Shown: in pieces, positions 25,588 through 36,800 of the stretch
Layout of the letters: every line of letters begins with the position of its first letter
Position numbering within the stretch: position 1 is the stretch's first letter
DNA from: Opitutales bacterium
GTDB taxonomy: Bacteria; Verrucomicrobiota; Verrucomicrobiia; Opitutales; Oceanipulchritudinaceae
Assembly (NCBI GenBank): GCA_020831525.1
Contig: JAFIGH010000001.1
Location: 62,001-126,000 of the forward strand
DNA length: 64,000 nucleotides
Direction of reading: 5' to 3'
The notes under the pieces: model-generated
Seen by the model: the letters and a program-made list of their open reading frames with translations, nothing else
Databases searched by the model: none
Told to the model about the DNA's origin: nothing
Made by a program: the position numbers and the translations under genes

Positions 25588-26733
25588 TCAGGAGGCGGTC
25601 TCTTCCACCAGGGGGGCAACCGGGGCGAGCGCCACGGTGAGGTAGCCGGGAGCGGTCGTGGTGTAGCTGATATAGCGGCCATCCTCGGAAAACGACGGAT
25701 GCGGATCGATGTGGTAGGGCCGGAAATCACGCCATTCGAGGGGTTGCGGCGGCATCGCCGAGACGATGGGAAGATCGCGGCCGGTCTCGCGATTGAAAAA
25801 CCACACGGCGCAGGGTGCGCGCTCATTCCATTTGTAGCAATTCACGTCACCGGCAAACAAGCGGTTGGTCGAATCGCTCTGCGCGTGCGTGCAGGGACGG
25901 GACCAGATGACGCGGCTGGAATGGGTCGTGGGATCGGCCTCGACTACCCCCCGCTTGTAATCGCAGAGGTCGATTTTGCCCTCCGGGGTCCACCACTCGT
26001 GGCAATTCCATGAGTTGCGCCCGAACCAGGCGCCGGGCAGGAGGGGTTCGTAGCGGGTGAGCTGTGTATTCATTACCCAGATACGATTGTTCATTTCAAA
26101 CTTGTCGCCCGTGATCGGGTCGGTCCAGTGCCCGAGATTGACCATGAAGAGGTCGGGGTCATGGCGCGAAAAGACGGCGTGGTGGTGGCGGTTGCCGAAC
26201 CAGCGCAGGGGCGTGAATTCGCCCGTGTGCCGGTCCACCGTGGCGATGAGCCAGCGGTTGCCGATGTGGCAATCGAGGACGAAGCGGCGGTCGTCCGTGC
26301 TCAGGCTCAGGTCGGTGACGAGGTTGAAGAGGTGGCGGCCGCCAAGGAGGTCCCGGGGGAGGCGGAAGATCTCCTCCGGCTCGCCCTCGAACGATTGCGC
26401 ATAGAGACCGTCCGCGATGGGCAGCCAGGCGGTCCCGCCGCCGGGGGCGAGCATCGGATTGCCCGCCGCGACGGAGTGGGGGAAGTGGCGCACGTCCGGA
26501 CGGGCGGGGTCCAGACGGACGGCTGCGCTCGTCCAGGCGCGGGCGGGCGGGTGGGCGACATGAAACCAGAGCAGCGGGCTCTCGCCGCGCAGGCTCGGTT
26601 CCATGAAATACCAGGCCTTTTGCAACGGCCCGACCCGGTGGGTGAGCACGTAGCTGAGTACGCCCGAGACGGGATCGCGCCATGGGGTGAAGCAGGGGTG
26701 TTGGTCGAGATCGTGGGGCGGGGGTGGTTTCAT
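25588..26733 (-). CDS. Oligogalacturonate-lyase-like (PL22-type) seven-bladed propeller, cytoplasmic
   Basis: The ATG at 26733 (MKPPPPHDL) gives 381 residues; ATG 26763 is an alternative start. There is no signal peptide. The protein reads as a beta-propeller with the features of PL22 oligogalacturonate lyases. These are the NRHHHAVFSRHDPDLFMV segment (about 182-199), GHWTD, the histidine-containing NSWNCHEWWTPEGK blade (about 242-255), and the late HIDPHPSFSEDGRYISYT blade, which supplies the usual metal-site histidines. PL22 enzymes cleave unsaturated or saturated uronate disaccharides inside the cell. It lies upstream of the XylR-like regulator on the same strand. Family similarity is recalled, not searched; a related WD40/TolB-like hydrolase is the alternative. 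Confidence 0.65.
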   Translation of the reverse strand: MKPPPPHDLDQHPCFTPWRDPVSGVLSYVLTHRVGPLQKAWYFMEPSLRGESPLLWFHVAHPPARAWTSAAVRLDPARPDVRHFPHSVAAGNPMLAPGGGTAWLPIADGLYAQSFEGEPEEIFRLPRDLLGGRHLFNLVTDLSLSTDDRRFVLDCHIGNRWLIATVDRHTGEFTPLRWFGNRHHHAVFSRHDPDLFMVNLGHWTDPITGDKFEMNNRIWVMNTQLTRYEPLLPGAWFGRNSWNCHEWWTPEGKIDLCDYKRGVVEADPTTHSSRVIWSRPCTHAQSDSTNRLFAGDVNCYKWNERAPCAVWFFNRETGRDLPIVSAMPPQPLEWRDFRPYHIDPHPSFSEDGRYISYTTTAPGYLTVALAPVAPLVEETAS

Positions 26734-26824
26734 AGGCGCGATGGGATCCGGCGTGAACGGCATTCCGTTTCCGCATCCATGGGTTTTGCGGCGGTGATAA
26801 AGCGTGGACAATCCGGCGCGGAAA

Positions 26825-29800
26825 TCAAGGACCCTGCACGCTCATCCGCCAGAAGCGGGGAGCGCCCGGCGACGGGACGTCCGACGGGTTCACGGTGACG
26901 TGATGGACGGGGCCGTCCGTCTCTTCCGTGATGACGGCTCTTTCGGCCACCGCCGTCCATGTGTCGGCGCCCGGTTCGAGGAAGGCGATGATATCCCACT
27001 CGTCTGAGGCAAGGTCTTGTGTTTCCTCCACGACGATCAGGAACTCCACCTCGGCGCGGCGGGTGAAATGCAGGGAAATGCCCTCCCCCCCCCGCGGCAG
27101 GCCGGCATGGGGATTCTCCAGGTGGTCGAGGCCGAGGGCGTAGTCGATGACGTTGCGGATGCCGCGCTTGAAGGGATCGGCACCGGGTTCGCCGTCGGGG
27201 TGTTCGGTGTCGCCGAAGCGGTCCGCGCGCCAGTCGTTGTAACCGCTGGTGGAGCGGCGGGCTTCGATGCGCACGTTGTCGAAGACGGCGGCCGTTCCCG
27301 TGTTTCCGGCCCCGCCGTCGGCGCTGTAGCGCAGGCGCACGCGGGCATCGGCGGCATTGTTCAACGCCTCCACTTCGGCGAAGTCGAGGGCAACAAAAGT
27401 GAAACCGCTGGTGTAATCCGCGCTTTGGAGGACGGAGTGTTGCGTGTAGGTTTCTCCCCCGTCGGCGCTCCACTCGACCGTGGCCGTGCCGGGCAGGGTA
27501 CTGCGGGTTTCGTAGGCAAAGGAGATGACCGCCGCTTCAAAGCCCGTCATGTCGAAGCGGAATTCGACGACGCCGTTGTCCCAGCGACTGCCGCGGCGCA
27601 GCTCGATGCTGCCTCCGGCGGGCGTGCCGGTGGCGGCGTTGATTTCAGTGCCGCCGCCGGTTTCGCGCCGGAAGTTGGTCCCGGTCGAGGTGGCGCTGCG
27701 CACGAAGAGCACGCCCGCGCCGACGTCGGCGTCGACCATTTCTTCAAAACCGTTGGTTGTGGTGGTGGATGCAAAGTGATTGAAATTCCACTCCGCGAGC
27801 ACGGCATCCATGGACGGTAGGACGAAAATGGATACGTCGGCCGCGTCACTCACGGCATTGCCCCCGGCGTTGCTGACAACGACATCGTAGCTTCCTTCGT
27901 CCCCCGGGCCGAAGGAGCTGACGCGCAGGGTGGCAGTGTTTGCGCCGGAGACGCCCCCGCCGTCGGACAGGGCCGCGCCGTTGCGCCGCCATTGATAGGA
28001 GAACGGTGCCGAGCCGGCGGCTTCGACGGAGAGCACCAGTTCGCCGCCCTCGTTGACGGCGGTGCTCTGCGGGTGGGCCGCAATGGACGGCGCGATCAGT
28101 TCGGTGACTTCGAGCGCCCCGCCCTGGCTCACGACGCTGCCCATGTCGTTGGAGACGACAACGTCGTAGCTTCCGGCGTCGCCGTCGCTGATATCGGCGA
28201 GGGTGAGGGTGTGCGTGTGCACGCCGGAGACACGCGGCCCGCCTTCGAGCGGTTCGCCGTCCTTGCGCCATTGATAGGTGAAGAATGGCGGCGAGCCCTG
28301 GGCGACGACCGTGAACGCAATCGTCGCCGTCTCAAACGAGGTGATATCCTGTGGGTGCGAGACGATGACGGGGGCGGCCGGCTCCGTGAAGATGTCGATG
28401 ACGACCGAGGCCGTCGCCTGCATATCGGCGCTGTTCGTCGCGGTGAGCGAGAGGGTGTGCGTGCCGGGCGAGAGGTCGTCGACGGTCAACGACCCGCCGA
28501 GGCCGAGGACACCGTCGATATCGGAGGACCATTCGAGGAAGGGATCGTCCACCGGGTCCTGCCCGTCTTGCGCCGAACCGGACAAAGCGACCGGCTCACC
28601 GACATGGAACCAATCGCCGTCGGCGGGCGAGGTTATGGCGACAACGGGCGGGGCGTCGTCGGCGCCGGTGCGGTCGACGATCTGGAAGCCGAAGATGGCC
28701 GGGCGGTTGTTCCCCGTGTTCAGCTCGAGGGTCATCGTCGAACCGGTGACATTGCGCCAGAGGAGAACATTGTGCCCCTCGGCGGCCTCGCCGGGAGCGG
28801 CGGCTTCGCTCACGGTCCACGTGCCGTCGAAGCCGTGCCCGTCTTTGCGGGCGTAGCGGCTCACGCCGTTGACCTCGAAGGGGTAGGCGTTGGCGTCGGC
28901 GGCTCCGGCGTAGTAGACATAGACGTTGTAGACCGGATAGGGCACGTCCTCCACAATCCAACGCATCCCGCGGTCGGAACCATACACCTGGTGGGTGCGG
29001 GCGACTTGGGCGAGGCGCTGGTTGCCGTCCATGCGGTCTTCCAGCTCGCTTGTCACAACAACGCTGCTTTGGCGTCTCCCGTCGGATACCGTGATATCGA
29101 CCGGCTCGCCGTGGGAATCGAACCAACCGGCGGCGTAGGAGCGGGTGATCAGGTTGTTCCAGAAGGCAACGGGAACAACGCCCGCCCCAACGGTGTGGGA
29201 CATGCGGCCGGAGCGCCGGTCGAAGTTGAAGCTGATGGCGGGCCGCCCGCCGTTGGGGGGCAGCACCTCGATGGACTGGTGCGTGCCGGAGGAGCGCCCG
29301 CGCTCGTCGCGCACGATGAGGACAACATCAAACACGCCCGCCTTGTCGAAGGCGTGGCTCACGACTTCTCCGGAGGCGCGGCGGCCGTCACCGAACTCCC
29401 AGTGAAACTCCATGGCGTCGCCGTCGGGATCGAAGGTGGCGGAAGCGTCGAAGGTGACGGCGGTCCCGGCCGGGACGACCGCCGCGCCCGGCGTGAAGGC
29501 GGGCACCGGTGCTTCGTTGGGCGTGGGCGGATCGACAATAATGGTCACCGAAGCTGTATCCACGGCGCCGTTACCGTCGCGCACGGTGACGACGGCTTCG
29601 TAGGTTCCCGGTTGGAAGTAGGTGTGCTCGAAGGTATCCTGCCCGAGCAACAGATCGTGCGCATGCCCGTCGCCGAAGTCCCACGAAAAGTAGAGCCAGT
29701 CGTTGTCCGGATCGGTTGTGGCGGAGGCGTCGAACGCGACCGTGAGGGGCGGCTCGCCGCGCGTCACGGAGGCCTGCAGATCAGCCGCCGGCGGCTGGTT

Positions 29801-32800
29801 GCCGTTGATCGCGGGATCGTTGTCGAAGTAGCTGAAGACCTGCAGCTCCGTGAGTTCGACCTCCCCGGCGATCCCGCCGGACTGGTTCTCGAAACGGAAG
29901 AGGTAATGGGCGTAGGCCTCCGTGTTGGGGAGGGTATAGATGATCGGAATGATGCGGGCTTCCCCGGATTGCCCGGTGACCTCGTCGATCAAGGTCCACG
30001 ACGGATTGTCCGCGCCGGGCTCGATATCAAAAGCATCGGGATCGTTTGAACCGTAGATGCGCCAGTTCTTCGGATCACGGTTGGCGGTCCACGCAAGGCC
30101 GCCTGCGGTGATGGAGTATTCGGTGATGTTGTAGGCTTTGTCGACGCCGTCCTTTTGGAAATGGTACCAGATGTAGTCCACCGGGTTGGAAGACACCCAG
30201 CGGGTCTGGTAGGCACCGTCGCCGACCATGGCCGCTCCGAGATCGGCGCGCAGCTGACTGGAGTAGTAGAGTTGCGTGCCGGGTTCGACGGCGTGGTTCA
30301 CCGCTTCGAGAATATTCCTCGGGCTCGTGCGCCGGTCGAAGTTGTACTGCGTCGCCCCGATGGAACTCATGGGCCGCATGACGAGCCCGGCGTAGCGGGA
30401 AACGGTGACCAGTTCCCCGACCGTCTGCGTGGCGCCGCCGCTGTCGGTGACCGTGAGGACGGCGCTGTAGACGCGGTGGGCGAGATTCGAAGGAAGGTTG
30501 TAGGTGTGGGCCACGCTGCGCCCGGTGGCGGTGTTGCCGTCGCCGAAGTCCCAATGGAAGTGCAGGGGTTCGCCGTCGGGGCTGTCGGTCGTCGCTTCAA
30601 ACTGCACGGTGCCGCCGTCGTAAACGGTGGTGGGCGTGGCGCGAAAGGTGGCTTCGAGCAAATTGATGTTGGAGAAGTGGAGGCTTTCCGGAACGGGGCG
30701 AAAGCGGTCCGTGCCGGGCGGAGCCCATGTGAGGTCGTTGAAATTCGGGCGATCCCATGGGTCCGCCGGATTGTAGGTCGTTTCAAACCGGTAGGGATGG
30801 TAGCCGGCTTCGAGGGCGACAAGGGCGAGGTATTCGTGGCTGTGGGGAAACCCGCTGCCGACGATCAGCTCGCCCGAAAGGCGGAAGCGGCTCTGGTTCT
30901 GCGTGCGCATGCGGAAGGCGTAGGCCCCCGTCTCCGGCACATACAAATAGCCTTCGTAGCGGATGACGAAGAGGGTATCACGGTCGGAGACAAGGAAGTC
31001 GAGATTGGCCACGCGCCCACTCTTGAGCGGGCGCAGGGTTTCGATGTTCGGGAGGTTTGTCTCAATATTCGGATCGCCCGCGAACACCCGGTAACTCAGG
31101 CCCTGCGCAATCTCCCCGGTATCCGCCGTGGACGGGATGATACTCTCCGGCCCGAGGGCGGTGATGGTTCTGGTCCGCTGGCCCGATTTGCCCGCCGGGT
31201 CGTAGACCGTGAGGCGAACGTCGAAGTCGCCCGGGGTAGTGAACTCATGGGAGATGAAGGGCTCGCTGGTTTGCACGACGGGTGTGCCGTCGCGGAAATT
31301 CCATTCGTAGAGGAGCGGTTCACCCTCGGGATCAAACGAGTCGGAGGCGTCGAAGTTCACCGTGAAGGGCACGAAGCCGCCGAGGGAATCGAAACTGAAG
31401 TGCGCCACAGGCGGCTGGTTTTCCACCTGGATAGAGGTCCGCGCCACGTTGACGTTGCCAGCCGGGTCAGTGACACGAAGCGTGATCGGAAAGGTTGCTT
31501 CGTCCGGCCAACTGGCCGTGACGACCTCGCCGGTGAGGGTGCGTCCGTCGCCGAGAGTCCACTCGTAGGTGAGCGGATCGCCGTCGGGGTCGCTCGATCC
31601 GGAGCCGTCGAGCGTGACCTCCACGCCGGGCAGAACGATGGATTCGCTGAGAGCGATTCGCGCCGTGGGCTCACTATTGCCCACGAAGACGCGGCGGGTG
31701 GCGCGGTCCGAGCCTCCGGCCCCGTCGCGCACTTCGAGCATGACCATGTGGATGCCCTCCTCCGCGTAGGTGTGGGCGGGGTTTTGCGCGGTCGAGGTGT
31801 TGCCGTCGCCGAAGTCCCAGAAGTATTCGAGGTTCTCGCCCGGATCGGCTGTGGCGCTTGCGGAAAAGGATACGGCGAGCGGGGGCAGGCCCGATGTCGT
31901 GTTGGCGTTGATTTGCGGATTTGTTGTCGAATTGAGGTCGGTCAACGTGGAAGATTCGATACTGCCGGTCGAGGCGTTGTAGGTGAGGACGCTGTCTCCG
32001 AGCGTGACGGCGGCCCCGTTGCCGCTGCCGCTGATGTCGGCGACCGGGGGCGTGCCGCGGCCCGTGGCCATGACCGTCCAGATGTCGAGGGCCGTGGCGG
32101 GCGCGTATTCGTAGGTGACGTGGTTGTCCCCGTTGGCAAAACCCGCGCCCGGGGTGACAAACCAAATCTTCAGGTAGGCGTCGCCTTCCGTCAGCAAAGC
32201 GTAGGCCGCCCCGCTTTCGCTGCCCGTGGTAAACGATTTGCCGGGCACGAAGGCATTCCATGCGAAGGCCCTCGGGTCTTCGGCGGCCATTTCGTCGAAC
32301 GTCGAAATAATGTCGAAATCCGCCGGCGAAAAGTCCGTGAGAACGTGCCGGTGGGCATTGCTCACGCCGAGAGAGGCGAACTTCGAGCCCCCGCTGACGC
32401 GCGCGTAGCCGCCGGTGGGCGAGACCTTGTGGCCGAGGAGCGCGCCCGTGCCGGTGGATTCACGGGCCGTGCCGTCGACGAGAATTTGCGAGAAAGCGTT
32501 ATCGAGTCCGGAAGTGGCCGGCCCCGGACCCGCCGTCCACTTCGTGCCGTAGGACATGAGGCTGATTTGCCCCGCGTCGGCCTGGCTCCATGAGCGGCCG
32601 TAGTTTGTCGTATCGGCCCAGAGCCCGACGATCGTGGTGTCGGCGTCTTCCCAGCCGGAGCGGAAGATGTAGCCGCCGCGGTTGTCATTCATGACCGTCG
32701 GGTAGCTTGGCGTCGGGTCCGCCGCCGTCACATTCTCCGGGTAGAAGATGAGCCCGTAGACGGTGCCGCCGGCGTGGTAGTCGTATTTGCTGGCGGGCGC

Positions 32801-33772
32801 GGCGGGGTTGAGGATGCCGCGGGCTCGGTCGTAGAACCACGTGTAGGCGGGCAGCTCGCCGGGCGCGACGAGGGCGAAGAGCGCGCTGGTGATGCCCGCG
32901 TTGGGGATGGTGTCGCCGCCCACTCCCCATGTAAGCGAGTTTTGCGCGGCATTGAACATACTCGCATACAGGATGATGTGGTGCGGGCGGCGGGTGGCGA
33001 AGGTGGTTGTGGCGTAGGGATCGCCGATTTGCAGAAGCGCGGCCATGGCGGGAAAGACGTATTCCATGGAGAGACCGAAGTAGAAGTTGCCCTCCTGCGT
33101 CCACCCGCGGTTGCCGAAGGAATCGGGATGGACGCGCACGATGTCGCGGCTGCGCTGGAAATCGCGCCGCCGCTCGTCCATGTGCTGGTCCATGGCGATG
33201 AGCGACATGACATGCGCGCCCGCCACGACGCCGTTCCAGTTGGAATTCTGCTGCTGGTATTCAATGTTGGGGTGTCCGAGAGCGGTGCCGTAGGTGTCGA
33301 AGCCCTCGTTGACCCGCGCGCGTATCCAGTCGCGCTGTTCCTGTGTGAAACCGTCGTAGCCCCAGTTGTAGGCCATGGCGAAGCTGGCAAGGGTCTGCGC
33401 GCGCCCGAGGCCGCTGCCCGAGCTGGGCGTCGCCTGATCGTCGGGAAGGCTCACAGTGTAGACCTCCTGCAAGCGCGTGTAGGCCGTATCGAGATAATCC
33501 GTGTTGCCCGTAATGAGGTACATCAAGGTCGCCTCGCGGGCCATGTAGCCGCGCTGGTAGCTGCTCGTGCCGGGAATGTGGTTGGCCTCCACACGGGCCT
33601 TCATGGCCCCGAACATCTCGTAATGCGTCGTCCCGGGGACGGTCACAAGCGTGCGGATTTCATCGAGCCGGTCCTCGTCGACAAGAAAGAGCGGGGGCCG
33701 GCCGAACGCCGTGGCGGCGGCGATACTGAAACCCAAACACAGGAGAAGGGAACGAGGGACGGGGGATTTCAT
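26825..33772 (-). CDS. Giant secreted heparinase II/III-like polysaccharide lyase with PKD, PA14, discoidin and Ig domains
   Basis: The ATG at 33772 gives 2315 residues with a signal peptide ending ATAFGRP. An alpha/alpha-toroid (about 30-360, with QQNSNWNGVVAGAHVMSL) and a beta-sheet domain with NDNRGGYIFRSGWEDAD resemble heparinase II/III-type lyases. Then come PKD domains (FWDFGDGN, YEWTLGDG, YEWNFRDG; about 640-880) and a PA14 domain (about 905-1040, with YEGYLYVPETGAYAFRMR). Further PKD domains flank a discoidin-like domain (about 1150-1290). A malectin-like domain (about 1500-1660), another PKD-type domain and two Ig domains (about 1790-1980) follow. The protein ends with a jelly-roll (about 1984-2173) and a 145-residue tail shared with the next two genes. 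It is probably surface-exposed and acts on an acidic polysaccharide. Confidence 0.85.
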   Translation of the reverse strand: MKSPVPRSLLLCLGFSIAAATAFGRPPLFLVDEDRLDEIRTLVTVPGTTHYEMFGAMKARVEANHIPGTSSYQRGYMAREATLMYLITGNTDYLDTAYTRLQEVYTVSLPDDQATPSSGSGLGRAQTLASFAMAYNWGYDGFTQEQRDWIRARVNEGFDTYGTALGHPNIEYQQQNSNWNGVVAGAHVMSLIAMDQHMDERRRDFQRSRDIVRVHPDSFGNRGWTQEGNFYFGLSMEYVFPAMAALLQIGDPYATTTFATRRPHHIILYASMFNAAQNSLTWGVGGDTIPNAGITSALFALVAPGELPAYTWFYDRARGILNPAAPASKYDYHAGGTVYGLIFYPENVTAADPTPSYPTVMNDNRGGYIFRSGWEDADTTIVGLWADTTNYGRSWSQADAGQISLMSYGTKWTAGPGPATSGLDNAFSQILVDGTARESTGTGALLGHKVSPTGGYARVSGGSKFASLGVSNAHRHVLTDFSPADFDIISTFDEMAAEDPRAFAWNAFVPGKSFTTGSESGAAYALLTEGDAYLKIWFVTPGAGFANGDNHVTYEYAPATALDIWTVMATGRGTPPVADISGSGNGAAVTLGDSVLTYNASTGSIESSTLTDLNSTTNPQINANTTSGLPPLAVSFSASATADPGENLEYFWDFGDGNTSTAQNPAHTYAEEGIHMVMLEVRDGAGGSDRATRRVFVGNSEPTARIALSESIVLPGVEVTLDGSGSSDPDGDPLTYEWTLGDGRTLTGEVVTASWPDEATFPITLRVTDPAGNVNVARTSIQVENQPPVAHFSFDSLGGFVPFTVNFDASDSFDPEGEPLLYEWNFRDGTPVVQTSEPFISHEFTTPGDFDVRLTVYDPAGKSGQRTRTITALGPESIIPSTADTGEIAQGLSYRVFAGDPNIETNLPNIETLRPLKSGRVANLDFLVSDRDTLFVIRYEGYLYVPETGAYAFRMRTQNQSRFRLSGELIVGSGFPHSHEYLALVALEAGYHPYRFETTYNPADPWDRPNFNDLTWAPPGTDRFRPVPESLHFSNINLLEATFRATPTTVYDGGTVQFEATTDSPDGEPLHFHWDFGDGNTATGRSVAHTYNLPSNLAHRVYSAVLTVTDSGGATQTVGELVTVSRYAGLVMRPMSSIGATQYNFDRRTSPRNILEAVNHAVEPGTQLYYSSQLRADLGAAMVGDGAYQTRWVSSNPVDYIWYHFQKDGVDKAYNITEYSITAGGLAWTANRDPKNWRIYGSNDPDAFDIEPGADNPSWTLIDEVTGQSGEARIIPIIYTLPNTEAYAHYLFRFENQSGGIAGEVELTELQVFSYFDNDPAINGNQPPAADLQASVTRGEPPLTVAFDASATTDPDNDWLYFSWDFGDGHAHDLLLGQDTFEHTYFQPGTYEAVVTVRDGNGAVDTASVTIIVDPPTPNEAPVPAFTPGAAVVPAGTAVTFDASATFDPDGDAMEFHWEFGDGRRASGEVVSHAFDKAGVFDVVLIVRDERGRSSGTHQSIEVLPPNGGRPAISFNFDRRSGRMSHTVGAGVVPVAFWNNLITRSYAAGWFDSHGEPVDITVSDGRRQSSVVVTSELEDRMDGNQRLAQVARTHQVYGSDRGMRWIVEDVPYPVYNVYVYYAGAADANAYPFEVNGVSRYARKDGHGFDGTWTVSEAAAPGEAAEGHNVLLWRNVTGSTMTLELNTGNNRPAIFGFQIVDRTGADDAPPVVAITSPADGDWFHVGEPVALSGSAQDGQDPVDDPFLEWSSDIDGVLGLGGSLTVDDLSPGTHTLSLTATNSADMQATASVVIDIFTEPAAPVIVSHPQDITSFETATIAFTVVAQGSPPFFTYQWRKDGEPLEGGPRVSGVHTHTLTLADISDGDAGSYDVVVSNDMGSVVSQGGALEVTELIAPSIAAHPQSTAVNEGGELVLSVEAAGSAPFSYQWRRNGAALSDGGGVSGANTATLRVSSFGPGDEGSYDVVVSNAGGNAVSDAADVSIFVLPSMDAVLAEWNFNHFASTTTTNGFEEMVDADVGAGVLFVRSATSTGTNFRRETGGGTEINAATGTPAGGSIELRRGSRWDNGVVEFRFDMTGFEAAVISFAYETRSTLPGTATVEWSADGGETYTQHSVLQSADYTSGFTFVALDFAEVEALNNAADARVRLRYSADGGAGNTGTAAVFDNVRIEARRSTSGYNDWRADRFGDTEHPDGEPGADPFKRGIRNVIDYALGLDHLENPHAGLPRGGEGISLHFTRRAEVEFLIVVEETQDLASDEWDIIAFLEPGADTWTAVAERAVITEETDGPVHHVTVNPSDVPSPGAPRFWRMSVQGP

Positions 33773-33831
33773 GGGATTCAATTATGGAGGGGATTCTGAA
33801 AAGTAGACGAAAACTTGGAGGAGAAGGCAAA

Positions 33832-36800
33832 TCACTCCCCAATCCCGACACGCAGCCGCATGAAGCGAGGACCGCCGACCGTCGGCGGACCGGAAGGATG
33901 CGTCACGAGAACATGGCGGATGTCGCCGGTCCCGGTTTCCTCAACCAGTGCGGGACCGGTCCATGAGGCGGCACCGGGCTCGAGCGTGGCGGCGGGAGTC
34001 CAGTCTTCGGCGCCGAGGGTGGACGACGTTTCAATGATGAGACGGGCGGCGGAATCCGCGCGCCGCGTGAATGCCAGCTGGAAGTCACCGGACAGACCGG
34101 GCATGCCCGCACGGACATCTTCGAGAAAATCGAGCCCGAGGGCATATTCCACGGCATTGGGAATCCCTCGCTGGAGGGGATCCACTTGCGGTGCTCCCGC
34201 CGGGTCATCCATGCCGCCGAAGCGCTCAATGCGCCATGCCGCGTAGGTGCCGGGCGTCGCTCCCGCCGGTGCCCAGACTTCGATACGCACATTGTCGAAT
34301 CTTGCCCCCAGCCCCGAGCTGCCCGCCCCGCCGTCGGCGCTGTAGCGCAGGCGCAGGCGCGCGTCGGCGGCACCGGCGAGTTCGGAGATGCCCTCGAAAT
34401 CCAGCTCAATGCGGGTGAGGCTGCCGTAGTCCGCAGTCTCCAAGACGGTGTATTCGGAGTAGGTTTCCCCGCCGTCGGCGCTCCACTCCACCGTGGCCGT
34501 GCCCGGCAGGGTGCTGCGGGTTTCGTAGGCAAAGGAGATGACGGCGGTCTCATAGCCGGTCATATCGAACCGGAACTCAAGGTAACCGTTGTTCCAGCGC
34601 TCGCCGCGGCGCAGTTCGATGCTGCCGCCGGCGGGTGTGCCTTCGGAGGCGTTGAGGTCGGTGCCGCCGCCGGTGTCGCGGCGGAAGTTGGTCCCGGTCG
34701 TTGTCGCGCTCTGCACGAAGAGTGTGCCCGTGCCGACATCGGCGTCGATCATTTCTCCGAATCCGTTGGTTGTTGTCGTGGATTCGAAGTGGTTGAAATT
34801 CCATTCGGCAAGGACGGCGTCCGGCGGCGGCGGAATGAAGGCTTCCACGAAGACCGGCGCGCTCACCGCCGTTCCGCCGAGATTCGTCACCACGACATCG
34901 TAGCTCCCGGTATCGGAAAGGCGGATACCATCGATGACGAGCCTGTCGCTTTGCGTGCCGCTGAGGACATCGTCATCGGAAAGGTCCGCACCATCGCGCC
35001 GCCACTGGAAGGCGATGGGATCGGAGCCCGCAACCTCAACCGAGAGTTCGGCCACGGCGTCGACCCTGAACCGTCCGCCCACGGGATCGGCGAGAATGGA
35101 CGGGGCCACCGGCTCGAGGACCGTAAGCTGCGCTTCGGCGCTTTCCGCCGTGCCCTCGGTATTCGTCACCTCGACACGGTAGCTCCCCGCATCGTCGGCT
35201 TCCAGACCGCTGATGGTCAGTTGCGCCGTCGCCGCGCCGGAAACGCGCCCGCCGTCGGCGAGGGGTTCGTCACCCTTGAACCACTGGTAATCGAACAACG
35301 GCGGCGAGCCGGTCGCGGCGACGCTAAAGACCGCCGCGCCGCCGCGGAAGGCTTCCGTGTCCTTCGGCTGCTCAACAATCGCCGGAGGCGCCGGAGGCGG
35401 GTAAATGTCGATACCGACCGTCACCGTGCGGCTGCCGCCGTCACCGGTGGCGGTGAGGGAGATTGTGTGTGCGCCCGTGGAAAGGGTGTCGACTTCGAGG
35501 AAGGTTCCCGTGCCGAGGGTGCCGTCGAGATCGGACGACCAGACAAGAAGCGCCGGGTCCAAGGGCGTATTCGTCCAATCGACGGCGCTGCCGGCGAAGG
35601 TGACGCTGTCGCCGACGAAGAAAAAGTCACCCTCGGCGGGCGCGTCCAGCGTAACCGTGGGCGGCGGCTCGGGACGCTCGTACGATCCCACGGCAAAGAA
35701 GGCTCCCGCCGGATTGTCCGGGTCACCCGGCTCGGGTTGCGGGGCGTTGATGGTGTAGAGGCGGGTTTCCTGGATGCCGCCGCCGCCCTCCCCGTCGACA
35801 CGGAAGCTGCCTGTCCAGCCGCCCCACGCGACCGTCGGCCGGTTCAGGCCATCGCGGAAATCGACCGTTACGGCGGCGGCATTTCCACCGCTCAGCCGCG
35901 TCGTGAATTCGCGGATACTCAGCGTCGGATCCATGATGATAAGATACGCTCCGCCGGTGTAAACCGCTTCGTCGGCCCACGGATTGAAGGTGGCTTCGCC
36001 GGGACTCGGCGAATAGCCTTGGAAGCCCTCGATGGGCATGCCGCTGGCCGTCGCCCCGACCATGAAAAGCCGCCCGTCGGCGTCGACGGCGAGTTCGCCG
36101 TCGCGGATTCGCCAGCCGTTGCCGGCGTAGGCGCTGCCGGTCCAGAAGCGGGTGAGGAACTCCTGCCCGGTCAAGTGCTCGCCGGTATCGGGATCGTAGC
36201 CCACGACGACCGTCTTGTGTTCCGCGCCGGTGTTGAAAAAGTGGTGGAACATGTCGCCGCGCACGAGGGGCGCGGGCACGAGAAGGTTGTCGTTGTTCGG
36301 GTCCCATGCCGCCGCGCGGAGAAAGATGTGGTTGCCCCCGGCGGCCTCGTAGGCACCGTAGAGGTAGCCGTCGAGTCCGAGGTGGACGCGGTAGCCGCGG
36401 GTATCGGCCATGAGGTTGGTGAAGGGGCGGTCGTAGGGTCCGGTGCAATCCGGCTCAAGGATCGGGGCCGGCCAGTCGTAGTTGAGCCAGAGGACATTGC
36501 CCTCGAAGTCGACCGCCCGCAGGTAGGCGATCTGGACGGGATTGCAGCCGCTGTTGGACTGCCGCCAGCCGATCTGGTAGAGGACCTGGCGGCCTTCGTC
36601 GAGGGCGATATCAAAGGTGCGCCGGTAGTTGGAGATGATGCGTTCGTTGGAGCCGTCCGCGTTGAAAATGTGCGTGTTGCTAGTCTGCCGCGCGGCCACC
36701 AAACCGGAGGGGGCCACGTCGACGTCCCGGAACTCAAGGTCGGGCCGGGCCATCCAGAGCACGGAGGTATCCGCCGGGTCCAGTTTGATGAGCCCCGACC

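Noticed and set aside
27992-32593. Long plus-strand open frames opposite the giant lyase gene
   Set aside because: They are low-complexity, Val/Gly/Arg-rich translations of PKD/Ig-coding DNA; the minus strand shows ordered domains.
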